From Maribacter sp. ACAM166 (GTDB taxonomy: Bacteria; Bacteroidota; Bacteroidia; Flavobacteriales; Flavobacteriaceae): DNA of 51,057 nucleotides. Where the stretch lies: the NCBI RefSeq assembly GCF_005771495.1, contig NZ_VAUW01000030.1, positions 1-51,057 on the forward strand. Direction: 5' to 3'. Positions within the stretch are counted from its first letter, which is position 1. The number at the start of each line of letters is the position of its first letter. Shown one piece after another: positions 7,861 through 17,692 of this stretch. The notes under the pieces were generated by a model. The model worked only from the letters and a program-made list of their open reading frames with translations, was not told the DNA's origin and ran no database searches. The translations under genes and the position numbers were made by a program.

Positions 7861-8155
7861 TCATTTAGAAAACCATTTACTTACAGTCAAACTAATAACA
7901 GCGGCCATAACGAGAATAAAAATACCAAATATAGAATGACGTACACTATCGATTTTTGCTATGAGCTTTTCCATAGCATTATGAAAGAAAATACCTAAAC
8001 TCAGATACACTGCAACATAGGTTAATGAACCACAAATATTTATAAGAAAAAATTTACGTTGTTACATTCTGCTCAATCTGGCGAGGATAAGGCCGAAAAA
8101 ATGTACTCTGGAAATAATGGCACCGATAAGGAACTTATGAACCTTATGGTTTTTT
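7861..8155 (-). pseudogene. DedA/SNARE-associated membrane protein, decayed C-terminal part
   Basis: On the minus strand, from about 8155 down to TGA 7861-7863, two frames together read as the C-terminal half of a DedA-type membrane protein: FLIGAIISR ... FGLILARLSRM, a short disruption with a stop (about 8053-8063), then KFFLINICGSLTYVAVYLSL and FGIFILVMAAVISLTVSKWF. The family has the F-GR-x-P / R-F-IPG motif ahead of such helices; the Arg-Pro-Gly part is damaged here. The N-terminal half is missing. DedA proteins take part in membrane lipid and proton homeostasis. Neighbouring stress genes suggest it once belonged to the same regulon. Confidence 0.5.
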
Positions 8156-8175
8156 AAATTTGATCTAAAACTTTT

Positions 8176-8560
8176 TTATAATCTGCGCATGTTTCTTTTC
8201 TTGGAGTTTTTGTGTCCAATCGTTTCCTGGCAAAAACTCAAAAATCCGCTAAAAATAATAATATTGAATATGATTATGGTATCAACATGTTTGCCCAAAA
8301 AGAAGGCAAGTATATCAGCAATCAGTAGTTGTGCCATAAAGGGGTTTTTGAACTGGTTGAACAAAAATAGTAAATTTAAAACATGTTTATTTTCTACTAT
8401 CGTATTAGTGCCAGCCCCCGTAATCTTGTGAACACTTCGTCACTGACGAGGCCATTGAGAAGGTCCGATTTTAAGGAGTTTACGATTTCTTCTGTTGCGT
8501 TGCTCCAAAAAGGTATTCTGCCATTGGCCATTAACTCTAGTTTTATGCAATTAGTCTTCT
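8176..8560 (-). pseudogene. P-type cation ATPase, N-terminal remnant
   Basis: Minus-strand frames from about 8560 read FWSNATEEIVNSLKSDLLNG, then after a frameshift ENKHVLNLLFLFNQFKNPFM and LGKHVDTIIIFNIIIFSGFL, ending at a stop near 8176. This is the N-terminal actuator segment and first two membrane helices of MgtA/PMA-like P-type ATPases (family pattern FLNQFKSP ... ILA-x-FLGDHTDAIII ... GFWQE). The phosphorylation motif DKTG and everything after is lost. Mg2+/H+ P-type ATPases are common companions of USP/BON stress islands. At least one frameshift plus a large 3' deletion make it clearly non-functional. Confidence 0.6.
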
Positions 8561-8614
8561 GTATATTTTGAGGATAGAAAGAAAATCAAACACATTGAGA
8601 TAATTTGATTATGT

Positions 8615-9067
8615 TTAGGTCTCCTTACGTTTACCAGTTATCTCAATTATGTTGATTCGATATACAATGGGAACACTTTTTAAATATAATTTGCTTGAAA
8701 ATTCACTAATAAATTCTGGATGGGAATGCTCTTTTTTTGTAATAACACTTTTAACACCCTTTGTAAATTGATGCAATTGGGACTTTGCATCACTACCACT
8801 TAATTCTTCGAAAGTACCATGTACTAAAACCGAAAGCCAGTTGCTATTCGATTTCACTTCCTCTACTTGTAGTGAAACCGAGCCATTTTCACGCATTGAA
8901 TCTATTTTATGACCCTCAGACGAATAGCTTATGATAGCATTATTAGCTTCATCAAAGTAATATGTAATAGGTAAACTAGAGGGTCTACCGTTAGAAATAT
9001 ATGCCAAATGGCCTAAATAATTCTTCTTAAGAAGGGTAATGATTTCGCTATTCGATAAATTTTCCAT
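8615..9067 (-). CDS. PPOX-type FMN-binding split-barrel protein
   Basis: A 150-residue soluble protein with the pyridoxamine-5'-phosphate-oxidase-like split barrel: NYLGHLAYISNGRPSSLPITYYFD near the N-terminus (the nitroreductase/NimA-like opening LG-LA-x-x-x-G-x-P-x-x-x-P), then SYSSEGHKIDSMRENGSVSL (flavin/nucleotide contact region), and VHGTFEEL. Members bind FMN, F420 or heme; substrate is unpredictable. It lies 91 bp downstream of glgP on the same strand and is probably cotranscribed. PPOX proteins recur in hypoxia/dormancy-type regulons such as DosR, which fits the island. Intact. Confidence 0.8.
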   Translation of the reverse strand: MENLSNSEIITLLKKNYLGHLAYISNGRPSSLPITYYFDEANNAIISYSSEGHKIDSMRENGSVSLQVEEVKSNSNWLSVLVHGTFEELSGSDAKSQLHQFTKGVKSVITKKEHSHPEFISEFSSKLYLKSVPIVYRINIIEITGKRKET

Positions 9068-9158
9068 TAAAATGTGTTTTTTTAATTAGTCATTAGGACC
9101 TCAATATCTATTTAGGTGGTTGTTTCTCATTTTTTTAAATGTACCGCACCTTTAAAAA

Positions 9159-11696
9159 TTAATGTTGCCATCGAATCAGATTAACTTCCAATGGCACCGA
9201 TACACCATCAAAATTTGGAATGATGCGAACTGTATAATCGTTGGCAGGGCGTGTTGTGCAAACATTTGTATGATAGGTTTGTACACCTTCCATTTTATCG
9301 AAACCGCTCTCCATATTTATTATTTCAGGCAACCCTCCATTAAGTTCATTGGCAAAAAGCTGAATCAAAATAGTAGTAGGGTCAATGGCCTTCAACGATA
9401 CGGATATTATGTATTGAAAACCACCTTCAACATATTCTACGGAAGCTTCGCCAAATTGTAAGGTATCCCATTGTTTTTTTAAATCATGCATAATACTAAC
9501 AATTGATTTTCCCAAACTACTTTCTTTAGCTGCCCTTTTTTGATAGTTGGTTGCTGCGGGTATATAATATTCTTCTGTATATTCCCGTATAGCACGATTA
9601 GCTGAAAATTTTGGTGTTAATGTTGAAATACTATTCCGCATTTTAGCTATCCACTGCTCAGGAATATCCTCATTATTACGGTTGTAAAAAGCAGGAACAA
9701 CCTCCTGTTCAAGTAATCGGTAAAGTGAATCTGCTTCTACTGCATCCCAATTAGCATCATTATCATGGTTCTGAGTATCTCCTAATGCCCATCCAACTTC
9801 TGGGGAATAAGCTTCAGCCCACCATCCATCCAATTCGGATAAATTTATCCCGCCATTTACCAATACTTTCATACCGCTTGTTCCACAGGCTTCCCAAGGG
9901 TGTCTTGGCGTATTAATCCATACATCTGTACCTTGCACCATATGTTCGGCCAGCAACATATCATAATCACTTAAAAAGATTACGTGGTGATATAAATTAT
10001 GTTGTTGAATAAACTGTATCCATTGCCTAATCATTGCTTTTCCTGACTCGTCAAATGGGGGTGATTTGCCCGCTATAACAAGTTGTACCGGCCGCTCAGG
10101 ATTAGTCAATATTCGAATAAATCGTTCGGGATCATGCAATAGTAGGTTCGGTCTTTTATAGGGTACAAAACGCCTAGCGAAACCTAATGTCAGTGTATTT
10201 GAATCAAGAATATCAGTTGCAATAACATCAATTTCGGGTCGCTCTTCAGTAGCCTCTACTTGTTTTGCAAATCTTTCGCGCGCATAATTCACTAATTTAT
10301 TACGAGAATCATTACGAAGTTGCCAAAGCTGTGCATCTGTTACCCCTGAGATATCTCCTTCTAGTTTTTCAAGATTTCCTCGCCAACGTTCTTTTCCGCA
10401 AGTCTCTGTCCAAATCTTATCCGCAAATTCCGAGTCCCAACTTGGCATATGGACGCCATTGGTTACCGAACCTATTGGAATTTCATTCTTTGTCCATCGT
10501 GGAAACAAGTTCTTAAAAAGTTGGCGGCTCACTTCGCCATGCAAACGACTTACCCCATTCACTGCTCCACTACCATGAATAGCAAGGAAAGCCATGTTAA
10601 AATTCTCCGAAGAATCTAATGGGTTCTTTCGGCCCAAATCTAGAAGATCATTAAAATCAATACCTAAATCGTTCTTCGCGTAATCACCAAAAAAACGCCA
10701 CATCAACGATGGATTAAAATGATCAAAACCAGCAGCAACTGCAGTATGGGAGGTAAATAGATTACCTGCACGAGTAATAAACAAGGCCTCTTCAAAAGTT
10801 ACTCCGTTCTCTTTAATAAAAGCACTGGCACGTTCCAAAACCAAAAAAGCAGCATGGCCTTCATTCATGTGGTAAACTTCTGGTTTTATGTTTAAAACCT
10901 GTAGCAATTTACATCCACCAATACCTAATATAATTTCCTGTTGTATGCGTAAGTCAGAACCGCCACCATATACTTCACTGGTAATAGCCCTGTGAATTGG
11001 ACTATTGGCCGGGTCATTGCTATCCATTAAATATAATTTTACTCTGCCCACTTGAACTTGCCAGGTGCGCAACCAAATTTTCTGATTGCCTAAGTTCAAT
11101 GCAAATCTTAACCACTCGCCATTGGGTAGGCGTAATGGGCTTATAGGAAGTTGTCCGGGGTCGTTATAAGGAAAAAGGGCTTGTTGGGTACCATGCTGGT
11201 CTATAATTTGTCTAAAATAACCTTGTTGGTACAGTAATCCAACAGCCACCACAGGCACGCCAAGGTCGCTGGCTGACTTTAGTTGATCACCTGCTACATT
11301 CCCTAGGCCACCTACATAAATCGGCAATGCTTCACTGAGCATGAACTCCATGCTGAAATAGGCGATGCACGTAAGAGATGATTTTGGATGGTTTTTTTGA
11401 AACCAAGCAGGCTCCGAAATCGATTTTCCCATCGACTTCATCATATCATCCATTTTTTTTCTGAATGTCTGATCGACCATTAACTTCATAAGCTTTTCGC
11501 GGGATACATTTTGTAATACAACCCATGGATTATGAGTATCCATCCATAGATCTGCGTCAAGTTGGTACCAGATTTCATCTACCGCATGGTTCCAAGACCA
11601 CCGTAAGTCGAGGGCAAGCGATGCAAGTGTATCTACCCCTTCAATATCGGTGGGTAAAAACCCATATACTTGGTTATTGTTAATTGATTCTGCCAT
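9159..11696 (-). CDS. glgP: Alpha-glucan (glycogen) phosphorylase
   Basis: An 845-residue GT35 enzyme releasing glucose-1-phosphate from glycogen using PLP. The N-terminus is the DUF3417-type cap of the bacterial/archaeal subfamily (LDLRWSWNHAVDEIWYQLD, residues about 28-46), followed by AYFSMEFMLSEALPIYVGGLG, the YHMNEGHAAFL motif, FARRFVPYKRPNL and the PLP site EACGTSGMKVLVNGGINLSE with the Schiff-base lysine at about 610. It is complete and undamaged. It probably opens an operon with the downstream PPOX gene. An FNR-like palindrome at 11867-11880 and a TATCTTTC -7 (11837-11844) give a promoter about 135 bp before the ATG. It supplies the lactate-fermentation genes encoded a few kb away. 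Confidence 0.93.
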   Translation of the reverse strand: MAESINNNQVYGFLPTDIEGVDTLASLALDLRWSWNHAVDEIWYQLDADLWMDTHNPWVVLQNVSREKLMKLMVDQTFRKKMDDMMKSMGKSISEPAWFQKNHPKSSLTCIAYFSMEFMLSEALPIYVGGLGNVAGDQLKSASDLGVPVVAVGLLYQQGYFRQIIDQHGTQQALFPYNDPGQLPISPLRLPNGEWLRFALNLGNQKIWLRTWQVQVGRVKLYLMDSNDPANSPIHRAITSEVYGGGSDLRIQQEIILGIGGCKLLQVLNIKPEVYHMNEGHAAFLVLERASAFIKENGVTFEEALFITRAGNLFTSHTAVAAGFDHFNPSLMWRFFGDYAKNDLGIDFNDLLDLGRKNPLDSSENFNMAFLAIHGSGAVNGVSRLHGEVSRQLFKNLFPRWTKNEIPIGSVTNGVHMPSWDSEFADKIWTETCGKERWRGNLEKLEGDISGVTDAQLWQLRNDSRNKLVNYARERFAKQVEATEERPEIDVIATDILDSNTLTLGFARRFVPYKRPNLLLHDPERFIRILTNPERPVQLVIAGKSPPFDESGKAMIRQWIQFIQQHNLYHHVIFLSDYDMLLAEHMVQGTDVWINTPRHPWEACGTSGMKVLVNGGINLSELDGWWAEAYSPEVGWALGDTQNHDNDANWDAVEADSLYRLLEQEVVPAFYNRNNEDIPEQWIAKMRNSISTLTPKFSANRAIREYTEEYYIPAATNYQKRAAKESSLGKSIVSIMHDLKKQWDTLQFGEASVEYVEGGFQYIISVSLKAIDPTTILIQLFANELNGGLPEIINMESGFDKMEGVQTYHTNVCTTRPANDYTVRIIPNFDGVSVPLEVNLIRWQH

Positions 11697-11836
11697 CTGT
11701 TTTTATATAGGTAACTTTTTTAAAATTCAGAATTAATCCTCTTGATTATTTAATTGATATGGCTGTAAATTCTATAGTTAATAGATATCTGATTTGTATA
11801 TACAGAACTCCCTAGTACAAATTTATTTTTATGTTG

Positions 11837-11880
11837 GAAAGATATTTGGTAATCTGATCTCAATGAATGACCTATGTCAT
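11837..11880 (-). promoter_or_regulatory. FNR-like operator and -7 element for glgP
   Basis: The operator ATGACCTATGTCAT (11867-11880) has perfect 5-bp half-sites. On the minus strand TATCTTTC (11837-11844) matches TAnnTTTG at 7 of 8 including the free positions. The operator centre is 36.5 bp from the last base of the -7, the same geometry as at the other island promoters, placing it near -42. Confidence 0.75.
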
Positions 11881-12049
11881 GTTAAGATATAAAATTTAGA
11901 ATGGCCCTATCTATGAACACTTCAAATTCCATTTCTTAAAAATTAAATTACGTTTCATGCATTTTTTCATGTGTTCGGCACTCTTCCATTTCAGTTATAG
12001 CCCTACTGCCAAAATTGACGCTAACCCCGTTTTCGATTATAAATCAGGT

Positions 12050-12092
12050 ATGACCTATATCATTTCAAGCCTCTTTTTGGAGTGTTACTTTG
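12050..12092 (+). promoter_or_regulatory. FNR-like operator and -7 element for the OmpA lipoprotein
   Basis: The operator ATGACCTATATCAT (12050-12063) is followed by TTACTTTG (12085-12092), one mismatch to TAnnTTTG; the centre-to-end distance is 35.5 bp. It is back-to-back with the glgP promoter in the 435-bp divergent gap 11697-12131, which otherwise holds no gene. Confidence 0.7.
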
Positions 12093-12131
12093 CATACATA
12101 AATTAATATTACCTATCTAAAATTGAATTAA

Positions 12132-12989
12132 ATGAAAATACTAAAATTCACCGCCATTATCATTACACTATTTTTCGCATCATGCGTAAGCCAGAAGAAA
12201 TATACTGTTGTAAAAGACAGCGCTGCACTTTGCGATAACAACCTAAAAAATAGCCAGAATGAAAATACGCTATTGGCAACCAATCTTGATAATGAAAAAA
12301 ATCGAGCAAAGTCCCTAGAACAACAAATGGAATATTTTAAAAGTACTAATACAGATTTGCTAGCGCGCTTATCAGATCTTTCGGTGCTGAGTAAATCGGG
12401 TGCGGAAAGTATCAAACAATCTTTAGTGGCCCTAAACGAACAGAACAAATATATAAAAGACCTGACCACATCGATGCAACGTAAAGATAGCATCAACCTT
12501 GTACTTGTTATGAACCTTAAACGTTCGTTAGACAATATTGATGACGAGGATATCAATATAGAGGTTAAAAAAGGCGTGGTCTACGTATCCATTTCTGATA
12601 AAATGTTGTTTCAATCGGGCAGTTACCAAATCAGTAACCGTGCAGAAGAGGTTATTGGCAAGATAGCCAAAATTGTCAACGACCATAAAGAACTTGATAT
12701 TCTGGTGGAAGGTCATACAGACAATGTATCTATTTCAAATGCGTGTATGGTCGATAATTGGGATTTGAGCGTCAAAAGGGCAACATCAATAGTCCGTTTA
12801 ATGCAACTTAAATTTGGGGTTCAACCTTCACGGATGACCGCTGGTGGTCGATCTGAATATTTACCCAAGACCACGAATGAAACTGTCGAAGAGCGTGCAA
12901 AAAATCGAAGGACGGAAATCGTAATTCTACCTAAACTCGACCAATTTTTTGAATTGTTAGAACCACCAACAGCGAACAGTAAGGATTAA
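12132..12989 (+). CDS. OmpA/MotB-domain lipoprotein with coiled coil
   Basis: A 285-residue lipoprotein: lipobox LFFASC with acylated Cys18, then a long alpha-helical coiled-coil segment (residues about 45-125, with Ser/Lys/Glu heptads), and a C-terminal OmpA-like peptidoglycan-binding domain (residues about 150-270) bearing VEGHTDNVSI, WDLSVKRATSIVRLM and RAKNRRTEIVI. It should tether the outer membrane to peptidoglycan. It stands divergent from glgP and has its own FNR-like operator at about -42, so this envelope protein appears part of the island's inducible set. Intact; the start is the only ATG ahead of the lipobox. Confidence 0.88.
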   Translation: MKILKFTAIIITLFFASCVSQKKYTVVKDSAALCDNNLKNSQNENTLLATNLDNEKNRAKSLEQQMEYFKSTNTDLLARLSDLSVLSKSGAESIKQSLVALNEQNKYIKDLTTSMQRKDSINLVLVMNLKRSLDNIDDEDINIEVKKGVVYVSISDKMLFQSGSYQISNRAEEVIGKIAKIVNDHKELDILVEGHTDNVSISNACMVDNWDLSVKRATSIVRLMQLKFGVQPSRMTAGGRSEYLPKTTNETVEERAKNRRTEIVILPKLDQFFELLEPPTANSKD

Positions 12990-13207
12990 AACCCCTATCA
13001 AACAAGCTTTAAGAAAGTTACTTAATATCGTATTTATGGGTTTAATAAACATTCCTATGCGGCACAGCATTGTCTTCACTGTAAATATCAAAAAAGTCTA
13101 AGGCCATGTAAAAGGAAATTTTTCCTAATCGATTATATGTATTACACAAATCGGTCATGGATATAAAAAGGTTACAAATTAAAAAGATGAAAGTCTAAAT
13201 CAAAAAA

Positions 13208-14196
13208 ATGAACATCGCCATATTTAACATTCACAATTGGGAAAGGAAGTATTTGGAAAGTGCAAATCAAGGCAAAAATGAGCTGAAATTATTGGACACT
13301 TATTTGACCATGGATACTGTAGATCTTGCCAAAGATTGTAAGGCCATATCTATTTTTACAGCAGACGATGCGTCAGCACCTGTTTTAGACAAATTGTACG
13401 AACTGGGCGTTCGGTTTGTTGCGCTGCGCTCGGCAGGTTACAACAATATAGATGTGGCACATGCCCATAAATTGGGCATTAAAATTACAAGGGTACCCGA
13501 CTACTCCCCTAATGCTATTGCTGAGTTTACTGTAGCAGTCATGTTGGCCTTAAACCGAAAATTGATCCGTACCCATTATCGAATCATGGAAATGAACTTT
13601 TCGTTGGATGGTTTAGTGGGCTTTGATATGAACGGGAAGAACGTAGGCATTGTGGGTACAGGTGAAATAGGACAAGTAGTAGCCAAGATTCTTAACGGTT
13701 TCGGATGCCATTTGCTAGCGTATGACCCAATCGAGAACAAAGAACTTGCCACAAAATACAACATAGTCTATACCGATTTTGACACCTTGTGCCAACAATC
13801 AGATATTATAACCTTACATGCGCCCTTGACCGAAGAAACGCACCACATGATTAACGAAAAAAATATCGTTCGTATGAAAAAAGGGGTAATGCTTATTAAT
13901 GCGGGGCGTGGTGCGCTGGTAAATACCCAAAATGTTATTGATGCCCTAAAGTCGGGGCAGATCGGCTATTTCGGTATGGATGTATACGAAGAGGAAAAGG
14001 GATAGTATTTCGAAGACCATTCTGAAGATATTCTAAAAGATGATAAAATGGCCCGCCTAATGACACTTCATAATGTATTGATCAGCAGCCACCAAGCGTT
14101 TTTAACCGATACCGCGCTGCGGAATATTGCAGAGACGACTTTTGAAAATCTGGATAAAATGGAAAAAGGTATGGTCTGCGATAATGAAATAAAATA
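13208..14196 (+). pseudogene. ldhA: D-lactate dehydrogenase, broken by an in-frame TAG and a late frameshift
   Basis: Codons from ATG 13208 give a typical fermentative D-LDH of the D-2-hydroxyacid dehydrogenase family: SAGYNNIDVAHAHKLGIKI, catalytic-domain VPDYSPNAIAEFTVAVMLAL, the NAD-binding GKNVGIVGTGEIGQVVAKIL, and MLINAGRGALVNTQNVIDAL. Reading stops at TAG 14003-14005 after MDVYEEEKG. The same frame continues with YFEDHSEDIL and ISSHQAFLTDTAL containing the catalytic His, then an A-run frameshift near 14166 gives the expected KGMVCDNEI ending. The enzyme would lose its catalytic His, so I call it a pseudogene despite 265 intact codons. It would reduce pyruvate to D-lactate. It precedes pfkB by about 60 bp. 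Confidence 0.85.
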
Positions 14197-14257
14197 AACA
14201 GATTTAGCAAAAAAACTACTTAACGAAGATTCATATTTTTTAAATACGCGTACAGAA

Positions 14258-15193
14258 ATGCACAAAAGAATAATTACACTAACCTTAAATCCCGTAATCG
14301 ACAAAAGCGTTACCGTGGCTGGTATTAGTCCGAACACAAAATTGCGATGTTCAGCACCCAAGTATGATGCTGGCGGTGGCGGTATAAATGTTTCGCGTGC
14401 CCTAAAAAAACTGGGTAGCGATTCACTCTGTATATATCTGGCAGGTGGGTCTACTGGCGAACATCTCAAACAGGTATTGGATCAAACAGGTATTGAACAA
14501 ATGGTCATTCCTATCAAGGGCTGGACGCGCGATAACCTTGCGGTTACTGATACAACCACCAATCAGCAATACCGTTTTGGTGTTCCTGGACCCCAAGTAG
14601 AAAAAGAAGAATGTGAAACTGTTTTAAAACGGTTGGAAGAGTATCTCGGAGAAAACGATTATTTGGTGGCCAGCGGAAAACTACCACCCAGAATGCCAGA
14701 AGACTTCTATGTAAAAGTAGCGGTCATTGCAGAAAAAAAAGGGGCGCGTTTTATTTTGGATACTTCAGGAGAGGCCCTATTGAAAACAGCCAATTCACAT
14801 ATCTATATGCTAAAGCCCAACTTGGGTGAGTTGAGTGCTTTATGCGGTGTCGAGTCCATTTCGGCCTTGAAACTAGAAACCCTTGCCAAAAACTTTTTAG
14901 CAGAGCATGATTGTGAGGTCTTAGTGGTCTCATTAGGCCCGAAAGGGGCCTTATTGGCTACGAAGTTTGAAATGGAATACATTCCTGCCCCTACCGTACT
15001 CCAAAAAAGTACTATAGGTGCTGGCGATAGTATGGTAGCAGGTATGCTTGTGAGCCTATTGAAAGGTAAGTCCTTTAGTGATATGGTAAAATACGGTATT
15101 GCCTGTGGTACGGCGGCCACCATGCACGAGGGTACGCAACTGTGCAACAAAGAAGATGCAGACAGATTGTATGAATGGATAAAAAGACAATAG
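14258..15193 (+). CDS. pfkB: 6-phosphofructokinase II (PfkB family)
   Basis: A 311-residue PfkB-family sugar kinase very similar in layout to E. coli PfkB (309 residues): TLTLNPVIDKSVTV, the CSAPKYDAGGGGINVSRAL substrate loop (residues about 31-49), WTRDNLAV, LDTSGEALL, LKPNLGELSALCG and the anion-hole/catalytic motif STIGAGDSMVAGM with catalytic Asp near residue 255, ending GTAATMHEGTQLC. It phosphorylates fructose-6-phosphate with ATP. Intact. It lies between broken ldhA and broken glk in one forward cluster, so it may be the only working glycolytic enzyme of the set. The next small frame overlaps its last 19 bases. Confidence 0.9.
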   Translation: MHKRIITLTLNPVIDKSVTVAGISPNTKLRCSAPKYDAGGGGINVSRALKKLGSDSLCIYLAGGSTGEHLKQVLDQTGIEQMVIPIKGWTRDNLAVTDTTTNQQYRFGVPGPQVEKEECETVLKRLEEYLGENDYLVASGKLPPRMPEDFYVKVAVIAEKKGARFILDTSGEALLKTANSHIYMLKPNLGELSALCGVESISALKLETLAKNFLAEHDCEVLVVSLGPKGALLATKFEMEYIPAPTVLQKSTIGAGDSMVAGMLVSLLKGKSFSDMVKYGIACGTAATMHEGTQLCNKEDADRLYEWIKRQ

Positions 15194-15432
15194 AATATAT
15201 TTTAAAAAACGAAAAAGAAACTATTGAAAGAAGATCCTTTATCAATTCTGACGGAGCATCATGCAATAAAAATTCTGTAGCCGTCACCGACACTGCTCCA
15301 ATTAATAAAACATCAAGAGGTATAAAAGTGAGCTCTGGCAGAATAACCTATCAAATACCAGTAAAAGTAGAAAGTGAACTGCTTCATTTAATACAGGATA
15401 TTTATGTAGATAAATCCGTTACCATTGCCTAA
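15175..15432 (+). CDS. Small hypothetical protein overlapping the pfkB end
   Basis: An 85-residue frame beginning at ATG 15175 within the last codons of pfkB, a common translational-coupling arrangement, and ending just before glk. The first half is polar and low-complexity. The second half (SSGRITYQIPVKVESELLHLIQ) looks like a folded strand-helix unit. No family is recognised. Codon use is like its neighbours and its position in a tight operon supports it being real, but it may be the tail of a longer decayed gene. Confidence is limited. Confidence 0.4.
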   Translation: MDKKTIEYILKNEKETIERRSFINSDGASCNKNSVAVTDTAPINKTSRGIKVSSGRITYQIPVKVESELLHLIQDIYVDKSVTIA

Positions 15433-15442
15433 AAGACCTAAT

Positions 15443-16520
15443 ATGAAAAAAAATAGAATATTTTCATTGCCTACAGCTCATGAACCGCTTATTCCAATGG
15501 CTTTTGGCTTCGATAAAAAAACAAAGGTAACCAACAGAATAATTTTAGCGGGAGATGTTGGGGGAACAAAGACCCATCTCTCACTTTTTGAGATTAAAGA
15601 AGAACAGCTTACCCTGCTGATAGAGAAGTTATATCACACGAAAGCATATACTTCCCTTTTAGAACTTATCCAGGAATTTAAAATAGAAAAATCCAAAAAA
15701 TCAACGGAATCTGTTTAGGCATTGCAGGCCCGATTACAAAAGGGAAGGTTCATGGTACCAATTTCCCTTGGGATGTCGATAGCGAACAACTCAAAAAGGA
15801 ACTTAAAATTCATTCTGTATATCTGATTAATGATATGGAAGCTAATGCTTATGGGATGGCAGCACTTGAAGACAAAGATTTGGAAAATATCAAGGACGGT
15901 AATAAAGTACCTGGCAACGCTGCCATCATATCGCCTGGAACCGGTCTCGGGGAAGGTGGACTCTATTGGGATGGTTCGCACTATCATCCCTTTGCTACAG
16001 AGGGTGGTCATTGCGATTTCAGTCCCCGAAATGAAGCGGACTTAGAGATTTGGGAATACTTCAAACAAAAGTATGAACATGTAAGTTGGGAAAGAATAAT
16101 CTCGGGGTCTGGCATCTATGATATTTCTGTTTTATTACGCCGGGTAAGTGGAATAAATGAGCCACAATGGTTAAGGGATATGTTAGCTAAGGAAGATCCG
16201 GCAGCGGTAATTACCAGTACCGCACAGAAAGAAAAGATTTTGTTTGCCAAGAAACCCTAATACTGTTCACTCGTTTTTTAGCTATAGAATGCGCTCAATT
16301 AGCCCTAAAATTTAAGGCCACAGGCGGTATTTATATCGGTGGAGGCATTCTACCAAAAATCATCAAAGGTTTGAACCGTTCCGTTTTTTATGAAAACTTT
16401 GTACAATCGGGGCGTATGAACTCCCTTTTACAAATGATCCCAGTAAATGTAATCCTGAACGAAAAAACAGCGCTCTTGGGAGCTGCTTATTTTGGGGCAA
16501 TGAAACTATATAAAGAATAA
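15443..16520 (+). pseudogene. glk: Glucokinase (Glk family) broken by two frameshifts
   Basis: Three successive frames reconstruct one glucokinase: AGDVGGTKTHLSLFEI (ATP-binding DxGGTK) from ATG 15443; a frameshift in an A-run near 15695; then ICLGIAGPITKGKVHGTNFP, LINDMEANAYGMAALE, SPGTGLGEGGLYW, EGGHCDFSPRNEADLEI and HVSWERIISGSGIYDI; a second frameshift near 16235; then GGIYIGGGILPKII and a normal C-terminus to TAA 16518-16520. The motifs are those of the COG0837 Glk family, not of ROK kinases. Catalytic Asp in INDMEANA is present, so the gene was functional before the frameshifts. The second break lies near a short A-run. Confidence 0.88.
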
Positions 16521-16711
16521 ATTGTTAAGTGTTATAACAAAAGACTATCACGGTTTTTAGACTAGGCAAAAGCTAGCTATAAAAATGTTTCTTTACAAAA
16601 AGAAAACAACTACAGGTTTTGCTTGAACAAGATAAGAACAGTGAAAAGTGTATATCAATAGAAATGATAAAATTTTGGTACACTTTAAAATGAACAACTA
16701 AAACGAATCGA

Positions 16712-17109
16712 ATGAAATACTATTTCAACAAAACAATTGCGACCATTTCTTTTAAAGAAGCAGTAGAAAAAACTAAAGAAGCCCTACAAAAACAGGGTTT
16801 TGGTGTGCTGACGTAAATTGATATAAAAGCAACTCTCAAGAAAAACTGGATGTTGATTTCCACAATTACAAAATCTTGGGAGCCTGTAATACTTCCTTTG
16901 CATACAATGCGCTACAGTCCGAGGATAAAATCGGCACAATGCTACCATGGAATGTTATCGTTCAAGAAAAGGAAAATGGAGTTATAGAAATAGCTGCAGT
17001 AAATCCATTGGCCTCAATGCAGGCAGTTATCAACAAAGATTTGATGTCTATTGCCAATGAAGTTGGCGATAGGCTAAAAAAGTTGTTGAGAATATCGATT
17101 AACACATAA
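16712..17109 (+). pseudogene. DUF302 protein with in-frame TAA
   Basis: A frame of 132 codons from ATG 16712 carries a DUF302 domain: KTIATISFKEAVEKTKEALQ, QGFGVLT, then LDVDFHNYKILGACNTSFAY, ALQSEDKIGTMLPWNVIVQE and the ASMQAVINKDL ending. One in-frame TAA sits where the family normally has Glu (VLT-E-IDI). There is no frameshift. DUF302 proteins are small soluble alpha/beta proteins of unknown role frequently linked to oxidative or anaerobic stress genes. A restart at a later start codon could give only the C-terminal 77 residues. It lies 190 bp after glk with no convincing operator of its own. Confidence 0.8.
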
Positions 17110-17400
17110 GCCTAAGGGCTTCGGAATCTTCACTTTTATATATAATTGAATCCGATATGAATGATTTTAAATCATCTAGTAGAACGTTTTAAGACAAATC
17201 ATTAATTGACCGCTTAAGATGAAGAATCATTTTATTGCTTCGGAAATAAAGGGTAAGCCAATTATCTCACTATAAAAATGGAATAAACCGATTTCAAATA
17301 AGACAAAACAAATCTGGTAATTGACCAAAAAAATCATATTTGAATTACTATTACCAAGTAGCAGGCTGGTTAGAACTGTCATACAGTTTCTTTTTACATA

Positions 17401-17444
17401 TTGACGTAGGTCATTTAGAATATTAATCATTTCATATAATTTTA
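17401..17444 (+). promoter_or_regulatory. FNR-like operator and -7 element, no intact gene directly behind
   Basis: The operator TTGACGTAGGTCAT (17401-17414) and TAATTTTA (17437-17444) have the 36.5-bp island spacing. The predicted transcript would start near 17450. It first meets a short broken frame (17484-17600) and then the intact gene at 17693. The remaining bases from 17110 to 17692 hold no gene. Confidence 0.65.
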
Positions 17445-17483
17445 AAAAGTATAGCATTAAAGTCTTCAACTAATATTTTAAAA

Positions 17484-17600
17484 AAAATGATATCAAGAAA
17501 TCAAATTATATAAGGATCTAATAAAATTAACAGGAGGTTTTTCAACAATAGGTTTTAATAACCATCATAAAGTCATTAATACAAATAGTATTAAAACCTA
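17484..17600 (+). pseudogene. Short decayed coding remnant behind an operator
   Basis: Starting near ATG 17488 (MISRNQII) the sequence is open only after one frameshift, giving KLYKDLIKLTGGFSTIGFN then HHKVINTNSIKT before a stop at 17598-17600. It sits about 35 bp downstream of a predicted regulated start site, which is the best argument that it was once a gene. I cannot assign a family. Confidence 0.3.
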
Positions 17601-17692
17601 AAGAAGTAATTGCGTTAGGAATTACTATAACCTTTAAAATAATATTACTGTGAATCGCGTGAAGTCCTATATCGTTTACTAATTATAATATC

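Noticed and set aside
17227..17469. 79-codon minus-strand frame as a gene
   Set aside because: It spans the regulated promoter at 17401 on the other strand, has no family resemblance, and its composition is that of AT-rich intergenic DNA.
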